Positions 26,801 to 34,527 are shown, counted from the first letter of the stretch. The stretch is DNA of 64,000 nt from Anaerolineales bacterium (GCA_015075275.1 JABTUU010000001.1:310001-374000), one strand, 5' to 3'. Numbers and translations: made by a program. Notes: generated by a model from the letters alone, not told the origin.

Positions 26801-28273
26801 CGCGCCGGTTATGGTTACCTGTCTGATCGCATCTCTACCGGAGGACGCGGTTTCACCTTGAAGGTTGGAGAAGGTCTGGCTGGCTGGGTGTTGAAGAATC
26901 GCGAGCCTGCGTTAGTGAACGACCTTTTGCTCGATTCGCGCTGGGTGCGAGCCGCTTCCACCTCTCGCGAACATCGCAGCGCGATCGTGATACCGTTGTT
27001 GGCGGCGGAAGATATTATCGGCGTGCTGATGGTGTTCCATCGTAAGCCAAACTTCTTCAGCCCTGAATTGTTAAATCTAGTGCGAGCGATTGCGGGTCAG
27101 GTGGCGGTCGCTATCAATAATGCGCATCTTTACGAACTGATTCGCGATCAAGCGGGACGTCTGGGCAGTATGTTGCGCCGCGAACAAGAGGACGCGAGCC
27201 GTTCGCAAGCGATTCTCGAAGCCGTAGCGGATGGCGTGTTAGTGACCGGTAAGGATAACCATATTACATTCCTGAATCGTTCTGCCGAGCAGATCTTAGG
27301 ACTGGAAGCCGGCAAAGTGACCGGGCAAGCGCTTGACGCGTTTGGCGGGTTATTCGGGAAATCGGCGAAGACTTGGATGGAAACTATTAACACATGGTCT
27401 AAGTCGCCGGCGTCGTATCAACAAGGCGATACGTTTGCGGAGCAGCTCACTTTGGAGAATGGGCTGGTCGTATTGGTTCACTTGGCGCCCGTGATCTTGC
27501 AGAACGATCTGCTTGGGACGGTCTCCATCTTCCGCGATATTACGCATGAGGTAGAGGTGGATCGTCTCAAATCGGAATTTGTCGCTACGGTCAGTCATGA
27601 GCTTCGCACGCCTATGACGTCTATTCGCGGTTATGTGGATATTTTACTGATGGGCGCGACTGGCGCGCTCAATGAGAATCAAACGCATTTCTTGAATATT
27701 GTCAAAGGCAACACCGAGCGGTTGAATATCCTTGTCAACGATCTGCTGGATATTTCCCGTCTTGAATCGGGACGCATCACTCTGTCGCCGCAGGCGTTGG
27801 ATATGCGCGAAGTGGCGGAGGACGTTATCAGCGACATGCTGCGGCGTTCGCAAGAGGAGGATAAGCCGGTGGCGCTTTCGCTCGACGTTCCGAAGAAGTT
27901 GCCGCTAGCGTTCGGCGACGCGGAACGTGTCCGCCAGATATTGGATAACCTAGTGGATAACGCCTATAACTATACGCCGAGAAACGGCTCGATTATGGTT
28001 AACGTTCACGCAGTTAACGATGGGCGCGAAGTGCAAGTGGACGTAAAAGACAGCGGCGTTGGCATTGCGCTGGAAGATCAACCTCGCGTCTTCGAGCGTT
28101 TCTATCGCGGCGAACATCCGCTGGTGCTGGCGACGCCGGGCACGGGCTTGGGATTATCAATCGTCAAAGAACTTATAGAAATGCATAAAGGACGCATTTG
28201 GGTGCAGAGCGCAGGCGCATCGGGCGAAGGCAGCGTGTTCTCCTTCACCCTGCCTGTCTATAAGGCTCAATGA
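20840..28273 (+). CDS. Giant multi-GAF sensor histidine kinase
   Basis: A 2,477-residue protein. One N-terminal membrane span (about 8-27) is followed by a PAS-like region (57-135). I count eleven GAF-type units at roughly 157-320, 331-495, 503-665, 679-830, 841-1025, 1076-1232, 1236-1412, 1418-1575, 1584-1745, 1751-1912 and 1940-2090, each ending in a helix like NQAAxALENARLY. A coiled coil (about 1910-1940) precedes GAF11. Then come a PAS domain (2115-2240), the HisKA helix with SHELRTPMTS (His2253) and an HATPase domain (2355-2470; N-box DNLVDNAYNYTP, GTGLGLSIVKEL). It is cytoplasmic apart from the anchor. Two receivers flank it. The ligands of the GAF domains are unknown. Confidence 0.95.
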   Translation: MVAGLGVGFWFIVFALVFLAAILAIVGLRRSLNMPVNAAPVTSSSPSVALDGNAEDEAVLTVQPGGRIEYISARAREWFGLREDEYPQLEKLSRAALPADDFLDLCAMRGRKRISIGGRLVEATSYPVPGPYPLMLLMMRSVDLYDEGVADMPDSALFKTISDFNAQTAENLNLDDALYSILLNVSQFIPADFLELKIWDASRHNLLPYTLDRANSIVKVVQAPTSQFDGLTERLSPAHKPIFLPDVSVTNFDPHQRNDAFPVRSYIGIPLMARDEMSGVLEVGSRASDGLNPRAFELLKLISSRAAFSVHNSLLYEAEKKRSAELSGLANLAQAVGSARDYSSLIRRLVESVTPLFSADVLGFLLYDANKRTLEGQIPFQGLPRHIVEIYRTVIQPDSAAEKILMSRKTLSTRNAAEDRTWQDLGLQTIARAASLRESALAPMFADGQFVGYVQVSNRRQAAEEFSADELRLIETIANQAAGLIQNSFIVERARQRASRADGLRRIAALAGSSATLDEAIRHSVSEAARLLKCDFAALFNLDDRDGALHLHEGSVYGVSVNPTDPLTRLFVDVPFRATVAGSKTPIFTGRLSLERNISMAYLPLFSNLQMESVIVAPIVAREKIFGELILSSRKVDYFSNYDFEVALAAADLIASAMEADSRSIQTDDDLRRRVEQLTALARVNRELNAAPNLTNLLEIIHEESLRTTHAECGSIILFDATDASTSPRVVRSIGCPLPETLSSLEQTVIETGKPQIVSDYAENGEAPIHDGVVSALIAPIVNQGKMIGLIHLHASQANAFDTAALDAMQTLGTQAAVAIRNALKMQAQGEDAEILRRRTEALTYLADTAAKINFEQPLEQALRPVLLSMRETTPFQAILLSVYEKDTGLLKRVLGVGFKPEVLSELLARKQPYLSLQRILKPEFRIGHSYFIPADQRPILPSDVHIVTLDDSEGADSAADRWDADDLMLVLLENASSEPLGMLSLDLPRNNLRPDRATIEMLELFAEQLSYALIHHTQFNELRAKADSLTSSLERQERFVSLTKKDLPMLLHKDLDQTIAIQNLNQRGQRVRASLAIAESVSRQLDSTSALQALARETLTQLGMSVALIARLEQEGPRLVNILGNVPRAVNAEALFGQKNPLRACLQSGEAILISNLDENFEWRETPLLTALRAKSLVCLPIKIDKRTVAAMLAVSPEPMDSFTDEDRQVYNQIAQQTSVVLQNILLLSETRKRLQEVNLLLDFNRQLRGLGVDQIAKLLLDSVRRAHSAAHAGVVLLWDEPAHLLSARTVAGYADNNAMKQIAYRAGESLPGITYESAKVTRVNELQLARDYRFSMEEQLLYRQATGGRLPVSSLLLPIQAGAQTIGVLVLDNFNTSDAFTSEDEALLLSLIQQAGLTLQNVRLMYATQERAAQLESLTDAAATLTSSLRRDELIATLLDQLAPVIPYATAALWLRDRDRLTVAAARGFPDSERLIGLTVAAGDSALFNEMIRDGQGILVDDVRQDPRFPAVENPRLSWMGMPLISQNEVVGVFALEKEEAYFYRYEHMQVARTFASQAAAALENARLYEESSNRAIELDKRSNRLGLLNRFSSALGGLLEEEKIFQLTAQELLDALRSSHASVVVFERAHPVWKYDFPRAYAKLPQKLPNAPIFQRLQESLGIFSTSSTDSEADLLPLKNFLGDETKALLALPVVSGKSLLALVFIHRMEAEHFSASEIELARTLMNQASIALENARLYQSTLLTAERFSLLNQASYEVGADLDPERVYASVHKAAQRLMPVEAFVITLLDTEANDIEAVYIVDGNVRTPNMRISRDQGLSGVVISRGEPILIRNREQAEAFDMVRVGDDDTPLSILAVPMTLSGRTIGMLSVQSYQPAVYTEDDVQILSTLANQAAIAAQNGRLFKETQRLAQELEQRVIERTAQLQREQQNTETLLRILTEVSSSLDLDRALNRTLALLNDAVGAEQGTIMLLNAEDNLLHYRAGYGYLSDRISTGGRGFTLKVGEGLAGWVLKNREPALVNDLLLDSRWVRAASTSREHRSAIVIPLLAAEDIIGVLMVFHRKPNFFSPELLNLVRAIAGQVAVAINNAHLYELIRDQAGRLGSMLRREQEDASRSQAILEAVADGVLVTGKDNHITFLNRSAEQILGLEAGKVTGQALDAFGGLFGKSAKTWMETINTWSKSPASYQQGDTFAEQLTLENGLVVLVHLAPVILQNDLLGTVSIFRDITHEVEVDRLKSEFVATVSHELRTPMTSIRGYVDILLMGATGALNENQTHFLNIVKGNTERLNILVNDLLDISRLESGRITLSPQALDMREVAEDVISDMLRRSQEEDKPVALSLDVPKKLPLAFGDAERVRQILDNLVDNAYNYTPRNGSIMVNVHAVNDGREVQVDVKDSGVGIALEDQPRVFERFYRGEHPLVLATPGTGLGLSIVKELIEMHKGRIWVQSAGASGEGSVFSFTLPVYKAQ

Positions 28274-28280
28274 GGGAGCT

Positions 28281-28655
28281 ATGGCAAAGATTTTAATTGC
28301 GGAAGATGAACGAGATATACGCGAACTGGTGGCTTTTACTTTGCGCTTTGCCGGGCATGAAGTCTTCCCAGCTTCGAACGGAGAGGAAGCGGTTGAATTA
28401 GCCGCGAAATCCAGTCCCGATTTGATCCTGATGGATGTGCGTATGCCGCGTATGACCGGCTACGAAGCCTGCGAGGCTATGAAGGCTGACCCAAAGCTGA
28501 AAGATATCCCTGTTGTCTTCTTATCTGCTAAAGGGCAAGAGAGTGAAATTCAACAAGGGATGGACGTTGGCGCGGAGGAATATTTACTGAAACCTTTCGT
28601 CCCCGACGAACTCTCCGCTCGCATTAAAACGATCTTGGCGAAATTCGGAAAATAA
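28281..28655 (+). CDS. CheY-like single-domain response regulator
   Basis: A 124-residue receiver with acidic pocket EDE (8-10), phospho-acceptor Asp52 in LILMDVRMPRMTGYE, Ser/Thr in VVFLSAKG and Lys in YLLKPF. It has no output domain. It starts 7 bases after the giant kinase and GGGAGCT precedes it, so the two are almost certainly a pair. Confidence 0.95.
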   Translation: MAKILIAEDERDIRELVAFTLRFAGHEVFPASNGEEAVELAAKSSPDLILMDVRMPRMTGYEACEAMKADPKLKDIPVVFLSAKGQESEIQQGMDVGAEEYLLKPFVPDELSARIKTILAKFGK

Positions 28656-28656
28656 T

Positions 28657-29439
28657 TTGAGCGCGATCATCCTTGACGGTTCCATAGTGCATTACGAGGC
28701 TCTCGGGCGGGGTCGCCCGGTTGTCTTTCTGCACGGTTGGGTAGGCTCGTGGAAGTATTGGATTTCCTCCATGCAAACCGCTTCTACCTCGTACCGCGCA
28801 TACGCATTGGACCTGTGGGGATTCGGCGATACCGCGCATAATGCCGAGCGGTACTCGCTTGAACAGCAAGCCGCCCTGATTGATCGCTTCTTTGCTGAAA
28901 TGGGCATTGGCAAGGTCGCTTTTGTTGGACATGGCATGGGCGCGCTTGTGAGCATGCTTTTTGCGACGCGCTTTCCGCGCAGCGTAGATCGCGTGATGAC
29001 GATCAGTTGCCCTCTAACGTATGACTCGGTCAGCGCTCGTTTACAGTCCTCGTCTGCTGCGGACCTCGCGAATTGGCTGGCGAGCGGCGCTCCAGACGCC
29101 GCCGTTGCGCTCGCAGACGCCTCTAAAGCGGACTCGCAAGCCATTGCCGCCTCGTTAGACGGACTGCGCGCTGATAATTTCTTTGGCGGCTTTCGCGCTT
29201 TGAACATCCCGACTCTGTTTGTCTATGGCGAAAAAGATCAAGCCATCGTCGCTCCAGACGAAGAGCGGATTAATTCTACGATGATCCAGCAAGTGATTCT
29301 AGAAGAATCGGGCCATTTCCCCATGCTCGATGAAACCGTGAAATTCAATCGGCTATTAACCGATTTCCTTGCGCTCGAATCGGGCGCCAGCCCCAGCGAA
29401 CTTGAAATGAAGGACGAGTGGCGGCGGCGCGTGCGCTAA
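28657..29439 (+). CDS. Alpha/beta hydrolase paralogue lacking the nucleophile
   Basis: A 260-residue alpha/beta hydrolase fold starting with TTG one base after the CheY-like stop. It is a clear paralogue of the protein at 16584 (VHYEALGRGRPVVFLHGWVG against VHYEVFGRGKPVILLHGWLG). The nucleophile elbow reads GHGMG, with Gly93 where the paralogue has Ser93. The Asp (YGEKDQ) and His (ESGHFPML) positions are kept. It is probably not a standard hydrolase; it may bind a ligand or a partner protein, or use another mechanism. Confidence 0.87.
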   Translation: MSAIILDGSIVHYEALGRGRPVVFLHGWVGSWKYWISSMQTASTSYRAYALDLWGFGDTAHNAERYSLEQQAALIDRFFAEMGIGKVAFVGHGMGALVSMLFATRFPRSVDRVMTISCPLTYDSVSARLQSSSAADLANWLASGAPDAAVALADASKADSQAIAASLDGLRADNFFGGFRALNIPTLFVYGEKDQAIVAPDEERINSTMIQQVILEESGHFPMLDETVKFNRLLTDFLALESGASPSELEMKDEWRRRVR

Positions 29440-29477
29440 CGCGCCTATAGGATGAACCGATGCTCCGTTTTCTCCCG

Positions 29478-29507
29478 TTGACAAACTGAACCGATTAGCG
29501 TTATAAC
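29478..29507 (+). promoter_or_regulatory. Sigma70-type promoter of the thiamine operon
   Basis: TTGACA (29478-29483), an 18-base spacer and TATAAC (29502-29507). The predicted start, near 29514, lies just ahead of the TPP riboswitch. Confidence 0.7.
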
Positions 29508-29518
29508 CGTCTTACAAC

Positions 29519-29612
29519 TAAACGGGGCGCCCTACGATGCGGGGCTGAGAGGAGCGAGCCGCGCTCAACTCGAATTACCTGATCCAGATTATGCTGGCGG
29601 AGGGACCTTCTT
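29519..29612 (+). ncRNA. TPP riboswitch (thi box)
   Basis: The conserved thi-box elements are present in order: GGGGCGCCC near the 5' end, GGGGCTGAGA (29541-29550), ACCTGATCC (29577-29585) and ATGCTGGCGGAGGGA (29591-29605). It senses thiamine pyrophosphate. It precedes thiamine pyrophosphokinase and a thiamine importer, which agrees with this ligand. Confidence 0.95.
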
Positions 29613-29619
29613 ATCCATT

Positions 29620-29647
29620 AAACATCCTCCGCAAAGAGGATGTTTTT
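29620..29647 (+). terminator. Riboswitch expression platform: terminator hairpin overlapping the thiN ribosome binding site
   Basis: A 10-bp stem (29620-29629 with 29636-29645) is followed by a run of five T. The right arm contains GAGG, the only ribosome-binding-like sequence before the TTG start at 29650. The hairpin can therefore stop transcription and also hide the binding site. Confidence 0.8.
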
Positions 29648-29649
29648 GA

Positions 29650-30291
29650 TTGAACCGCATTACTATCTTCGCTAACGGAGACCTCCCCGATCTTGAAAAA
29701 GTACGCGCTATTCTTCGGGATGACGACTTCATCCTTTGCGCGGATGGCGGCGTGCGCCATGCCTTAGCCTTGGGGCTTTCTCCCAACCTGATCATCGGCG
29801 ATATGGACTCGCTTACCGATGCGGAATGGCAGAAAGTGAAAGCCGGCGATATGCCCATCGAACTCTTTCCTCGCGATAAAAACGAGACCGACCTCGAACT
29901 TGCGCTTGACAAAGCCATCGAACTGAATCCCGAGGAGATCGTCATCATCGCTGCCCTTGGCGGTCGTATAGATCATACTCTTGCTAATATTGCCTTATTA
30001 AGCGATCTAAAACGCGCGACGTATGCTATGTGCTTCGACGATGGCGTTGAAGAACTTCAATTTTGTCGCAACCGCGCTGAAGTCTACGGAAGAAGCGGAG
30101 ATCTCATTTCGTTGATTCCATGGGGCAGTCCCGTTCACGGAATCCAAACCGAAAACCTGAAATGGCAACTCAAGGATGAAACCCTGCATCCTGAAAAAAC
30201 GCGCGGCATCAGCAACGAAATGACCGCCGACACCGTCTCCATCAAAATCGAATCAGGTTTACTGCTCATCATCCATACCCGTAACTCGTAA
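29650..30291 (+). CDS. thiN: Thiamine pyrophosphokinase
   Basis: A 213-residue protein that transfers pyrophosphate from ATP to thiamine, giving TPP. It shows the family motifs CADGGVRHA, IGDMDSL, FPRDKNETDLE and ALGGRIDHTLAN. The TTG start follows the riboswitch hairpin directly and depends on the GAGG in its right arm. Coupling with the importer downstream makes a thiamine salvage unit. No thiamine biosynthesis gene is in the window. Confidence 0.93.
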   Translation: MNRITIFANGDLPDLEKVRAILRDDDFILCADGGVRHALALGLSPNLIIGDMDSLTDAEWQKVKAGDMPIELFPRDKNETDLELALDKAIELNPEEIVIIAALGGRIDHTLANIALLSDLKRATYAMCFDDGVEELQFCRNRAEVYGRSGDLISLIPWGSPVHGIQTENLKWQLKDETLHPEKTRGISNEMTADTVSIKIESGLLLIIHTRNS

Positions 30292-30314
30292 CTTGTCTCT
30301 TGAAAGGTTAACCC

Positions 30315-31364
30315 ATGAAATATCCCCACTTTCCACTTTCCATCCTTCTCCTCGCCGCTTTCCTCTTTCTACTTTCCTCCTGTACGCCCGCACAGCCCGC
30401 AGACCTCGTCGTTATGACGCACGACTCGTTTGCTATGAGCGAAGCGGTTGTCAACGCATTTGAAGCCGCGACGGGCGCGAAAGTGATCTTCTTGCCCAGC
30501 GGTGACGCAGGATTAATGCTCAATAAGGCTATTTTAGCGAAGAATGCGCCGCTTGCCGATGTGATTTTTGGCGTGGACAATGCCTTCCTATCTCGCGCGC
30601 TCGATGAAGACATTCTCGAAGCGTACGCCTCGCCTGAATTACAAAACATCCCTGCTGCGTTTAAACTTGATTCTTCCAACCGTGCCGTTCCCGTTGATTA
30701 TGGCGACGTCTGCATTAATTACGATAAAGCATACTTTGTCGAAAATAATTTGGCGGTTCCGCAAAATCTGGAAGATTTGACCAAGCCTGAATATCGCGCT
30801 CTGCTGGCGGTGGAGAACCCAGCTACATCGTCGGTCGGGCTCGCCTTCTTATTCGCCACCGTCGCGCATTACGGCAATTCATTCGCCGACTATTGGCAAG
30901 CCCTGAAAGACAACGACGCGGTCGTTGTGGATGGCTGGGAGACCGCTTACTATGTGAACTTCAGCGCATCTTCCGGCAGAGGACCGCAGCCGCTGGTTGT
31001 TTCATATGCGTCCTCGCCCGCCGCAGAGGCGATCTATGCGGAGACGCCGCTGGACACTTCTCCCACTGCATCCATTCTCGGACCCAATGCCTGCTTTCGC
31101 CAAATCGAATTTGTCGGCATTCTCAAAGGAACGAAGAATCGCGCCCTTGCCGAGAAATTTATAGATTTCATGCTCGGTAAGCAATTCCAAGAGGATTTGC
31201 CGCTGCAAATGTTCGTTTATCCCATCAATTCTGATGCCGCGCTGCCTGAAGCGTTCGTCCGATATGCGCAAACGCCGACGCAGCCCGCAACGCTTTCGCC
31301 TGCCGATATTGCCGCGCATCGCGATGAGTGGATTCAAGCGTGGATAAATGTAATGCTAAAATAG
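30315..31364 (+). CDS. thiB: Thiamine ABC transporter substrate-binding lipoprotein ThiB
   Basis: A 349-residue lipoprotein with lipobox LLSSC. The ThiB pattern is clear: VVMTHDSFAMSEAVVNAFE, LADVIFGVDNAFLSRA, VPVDYGDVCINYDKAYF, then VVVDGWETAYYVNF and SYASSPAAEAIYAET. It captures thiamine, or its phosphates, outside the cell for ThiPQ. It follows thiN by 23 bases under the same TPP riboswitch. Confidence 0.93.
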   Translation: MKYPHFPLSILLLAAFLFLLSSCTPAQPADLVVMTHDSFAMSEAVVNAFEAATGAKVIFLPSGDAGLMLNKAILAKNAPLADVIFGVDNAFLSRALDEDILEAYASPELQNIPAAFKLDSSNRAVPVDYGDVCINYDKAYFVENNLAVPQNLEDLTKPEYRALLAVENPATSSVGLAFLFATVAHYGNSFADYWQALKDNDAVVVDGWETAYYVNFSASSGRGPQPLVVSYASSPAAEAIYAETPLDTSPTASILGPNACFRQIEFVGILKGTKNRALAEKFIDFMLGKQFQEDLPLQMFVYPINSDAALPEAFVRYAQTPTQPATLSPADIAAHRDEWIQAWINVMLK

Positions 31365-31365
31365 C

Positions 31366-33045
31366 ATGAATATCAGCAGACTAACAAGCGCGCGCGCGCA
31401 TCTATCCACCGTCCCGCTCTGGATTCTTCCTCTAACATTTCTGGCTTTTTTCTTTTTCTTTCCGCTTGCCAGAATATCTTTCCTTACGTTCTCTGCGTCA
31501 ACCTTTAATGTTGAGAATTTGCATAGCGCGCAACGCGTCGCATGGTTCACTTTTTACCAAGCCGCCCTTTCTACGTTGCTCACGTTGCTCCTCGGAATTC
31601 CTTCCGCGATCCTCTTCTCTCGTTTTGACTTCCGCGGTAAGGCTTTGCTTCGCGCCCTTGTCGTTGTGCCGTTCCTGCTTCCAACGGTTGTCGTTGCCGC
31701 TGCTTTTACCTCCCTTGTTGGTCCGCGCGGATTATTTTCCACTTTCCAATCTTCTCTCTTTCCGCTTTCCTCTTTCGCTTTTCATCCTTCGCCTTTTGTT
31801 CTTATCCTGGCTGCTCACGTTTTCTATAACGTCGCCATTGTTATCCGTATTGTCGGCGCGGCGCTTTCCAATCTCAATCCAAAATTGGAAGATACGGCGC
31901 GTTCCCTTGGCGCCGATCCGCTTCGCGTTTGGTTGAATGTGATCGTTCCGCTTCTGCGACCTTCTATTCTCGCCGCCGCGTTGCTCGTTTTCCTTTTTGA
32001 TTTTTCCTCTTTCGGCGTTATTCTCCTCTTGGGCGATGCGCAATTTTCTACGCTCGAAACGGAGATTTATTTTCAGACTGTCAGACAGTTCAACCTGCCT
32101 CTTGCCGCTTTGCTTTCCATTATTCAACTAGTTTGCACGCTGCTTGTTTCCACCCTCTATTCGCGACTGACGTCTCGCACTTCCTACTCTATTGCTCCGC
32201 GCCCCGCGCCTGCTCATAAACCTAATAATTTCAAGCAGAGAATTTTTACGTTCGCTCTTTGCTCGCTGCTCGCAGTGTGTTTCGCGCTTCCGTTAGCAGC
32301 GTTGCCGTTTCGCTCTTTTACCCGCCTTGAAGCGGATCGCGGTCAACGCGGAGAAATTCATTACGGTTTCACGACCGATTACTATGAAGAACTTTTTGTT
32401 AATCGCCGTGGATCAGTATTCTACGCGCCGCCCATACGGGCAATTTTTAATTCCCTCTTATACGCTTCTGCAACCGTGATCCTTTCACTGCTCCTTGGAT
32501 TCCCCGCCGCGTTTGCTCTTGCGCGTCCTACGCGTTTGGAGAAAATCCTCGACCCGCTGATTATGCTTCCGTTGGGATCGTCTACCGTGATGCTTGGGCT
32601 GGGGTTCATCGTTACATATGGCAGGTGGCTTGCTTCTCCGTGGCTCGTTCCTTTCGCGCATACGTTAGTCGCATTGCCTTTTGTGATCCGCGCGCTGCAA
32701 CCTGCCATCGCGTCCATTCCTGAACGGTTGCGTCAAGCCGCGGCGACGCTTGGCGCGTCGCCATTTGAAATCTGGTGGAATGTTGATCTGCCTATTCTCC
32801 GCCGCGCTACGCTTGCCGCCGTCACATTCGCGTTCACTATTTCTCTCGGCGAGTTTGGCGCGACGCTGCTCATCGCTCGTCCTGAATACCCGACCATCCC
32901 CGTCGCCATCGAACGTTTCCTTTCACAGCCTGGCGGGCTGAATTACGGTCAAGCCATGGCAATGGCAACCATCCTCATGGCATTGACGGCAATAAGCATT
33001 ATGCTCGTTGAGAAATTTCGCTTTCCAAATGCGGGTGAATTCTAA
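31366..33045 (+). CDS. thiP: Thiamine ABC transporter permease ThiP
   Basis: A 559-residue fused permease with about 12 spans in two BPD_transp_1 halves. Each half carries an EAA-type loop: EDTARSLGADPLRVWLNVIV and RQAAATLGASPFEIWWNVDL. It begins one base after the thiB stop. The fused architecture and context match ThiP. Confidence 0.92.
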   Translation: MNISRLTSARAHLSTVPLWILPLTFLAFFFFFPLARISFLTFSASTFNVENLHSAQRVAWFTFYQAALSTLLTLLLGIPSAILFSRFDFRGKALLRALVVVPFLLPTVVVAAAFTSLVGPRGLFSTFQSSLFPLSSFAFHPSPFVLILAAHVFYNVAIVIRIVGAALSNLNPKLEDTARSLGADPLRVWLNVIVPLLRPSILAAALLVFLFDFSSFGVILLLGDAQFSTLETEIYFQTVRQFNLPLAALLSIIQLVCTLLVSTLYSRLTSRTSYSIAPRPAPAHKPNNFKQRIFTFALCSLLAVCFALPLAALPFRSFTRLEADRGQRGEIHYGFTTDYYEELFVNRRGSVFYAPPIRAIFNSLLYASATVILSLLLGFPAAFALARPTRLEKILDPLIMLPLGSSTVMLGLGFIVTYGRWLASPWLVPFAHTLVALPFVIRALQPAIASIPERLRQAAATLGASPFEIWWNVDLPILRRATLAAVTFAFTISLGEFGATLLIARPEYPTIPVAIERFLSQPGGLNYGQAMAMATILMALTAISIMLVEKFRFPNAGEF

Positions 33046-33046
33046 A

Positions 33047-34075
33047 ATGTCCATACTCACGCTTGCCTCTATTGCCAAATCATATGGCGATAAATCCCTT
33101 CTTCAAAATATTTCCTTTACCCTCGAAGAAGGAGAGACGGTCTGTCTGCTTGGCGCGTCGGGGAGCGGAAAGTCCACGCTCTTACGAATGATCGCCGGAC
33201 TTGAAACGCCTGATTTGGGAACTATCTTCTTCGACGACTTCGACCTCGCCTCAACCCCGCCTCATCTCCGCGACTTTGGCTTGGTCTTCCAAGATTACGC
33301 GTTGTTCCCACACCTCAACGTCAACGACAATGTTGCTTTCGGGTTGAAAATGCGCCGTATGGGACGAGACGAAATCTCCCAACGTGTAGCCAATTCATTG
33401 GAGTTAGTCAACCTCAAAGGTTTCGGACAACGAAGCGTGAACGATCTCTCTGGCGGCGAACAACAGCGCGTTGCCCTCGCCCGCGCTTTGACGATTCACC
33501 CGCGTTTATTAATGTTTGACGAGCCGCTTGGCGCGCTTGATAAAACATTGCGCGAAGGGTTATTGAATGAACTGCGTTCTATTTTGCGGAGAACGAAAAT
33601 CCCAGCGATTTACGTTACGCACGATCAAGAAGAAGCATTTGCTATCGCCGACCGCGTGTTGATTTTGCATGAGGGCAAGATCATCCGCGCAGGGGCTCCC
33701 GCCGAAGTGTGGGCGAATCCGCAGTCCGCGTATGTGGCGGAGTTTTTGGGATTGGGGAATGTGATTGAAGGTGAATTGAAGGGGAAAAGAAAAGATAGCG
33801 AATGGAAAGTGGGAAGTGAAGCGGGCGAGTTTGTTGTCCGATGCGACCACAAACACTCGGAGGGGGAGAGTGTCTGCTTATTGGCGCGACCAACCGTCCG
33901 CGCTGGGCGGAGACGGAGCGCAGGCAACGAGTTGAATGGCGTTGTTGCCGATATAGTCTTCCAAAAAGATAGCTACAAAGTCACGCTTGATAACGGTTTG
34001 TACGTCTACTTGAAAGACGCGCCGAAGATCGGCGGAAAAATATCCGTGAGGGTTGAGGTAGAATGTCTCGAATGA
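33047..34075 (+). CDS. thiQ: Thiamine ABC transporter ATP-binding protein ThiQ-like
   Basis: A 342-residue ABC ATPase from the ATG at 33047, one base after the thiP stop. Walker A is LGASGSGKSTLLR, the signature LSGGEQQRVALARA, Walker B LLMFDEPLGALD, and the switch His is in YVTHDQEEA. It is about 110 residues longer than E. coli ThiQ because of a C-terminal TOBE-like domain (about 270-342), as in the iron and sugar importer ATPases. The stop overlaps an ATG of the DUF402 gene. Confidence 0.88.
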   Translation: MSILTLASIAKSYGDKSLLQNISFTLEEGETVCLLGASGSGKSTLLRMIAGLETPDLGTIFFDDFDLASTPPHLRDFGLVFQDYALFPHLNVNDNVAFGLKMRRMGRDEISQRVANSLELVNLKGFGQRSVNDLSGGEQQRVALARALTIHPRLLMFDEPLGALDKTLREGLLNELRSILRRTKIPAIYVTHDQEEAFAIADRVLILHEGKIIRAGAPAEVWANPQSAYVAEFLGLGNVIEGELKGKRKDSEWKVGSEAGEFVVRCDHKHSEGESVCLLARPTVRAGRRRSAGNELNGVVADIVFQKDSYKVTLDNGLYVYLKDAPKIGGKISVRVEVECLE

Positions 34076-34527
34076 AAATTAGAGTACAGAAGAAGAATCC
34101 GGCGGGTGAAGCGTTGTACGAATACGAGGGCGAGGAACTATGCCGCGACGATACGTCCGTTGTGGTCGAAGCCTTGTTTACCCGCGAGGATATGCCCTTT
34201 CAAAATATAGTCTTTAAAAAGGGCGATCGCTTCGTTGAATATTATTATTCCGACCGCTGGTACAACATCTTCGCCGTCTACGACCGCGATGATGGCGCTC
34301 TCAAAGGCTGGTATTGCAACATCGGCAAACCTGCCGTGATCGAGGATGGAATTGTCTCGTATGTTGACCTGGCGCTGGATCTGTGGGTTTCAGCGGATGG
34401 AACACAGACCGTTTTGGATGAAGATGAATTTGCCGCTCTCGATTTAACCGATGAAATACGGCGTAACGCATTGAGCGGTTTGGAAGAGTTGCAGCGCTTG
34501 CGCTTAAATGAAAAACCTCTGAAGTAG
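34063..34527 (+). CDS. DUF402 domain protein
   Basis: A 154-residue protein matching DUF402 (FomD/Ntdp-like fold): KGDRFVEYYYSDRWYNIFAVYD, LKGWYCNIGKPAV and YVDLALDLWVSADG, with the acidic metal-binding residues expected for this nucleotide phosphatase-like fold. Two ATGs are possible, 34063 and 34072; the second forms ATGA with the thiQ stop. It is translationally coupled to the thiamine importer. The reaction here is unknown, but nucleoside di/triphosphate hydrolysis is known for relatives. Confidence 0.85.
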   Translation: MSRMKIRVQKKNPAGEALYEYEGEELCRDDTSVVVEALFTREDMPFQNIVFKKGDRFVEYYYSDRWYNIFAVYDRDDGALKGWYCNIGKPAVIEDGIVSYVDLALDLWVSADGTQTVLDEDEFAALDLTDEIRRNALSGLEELQRLRLNEKPLK

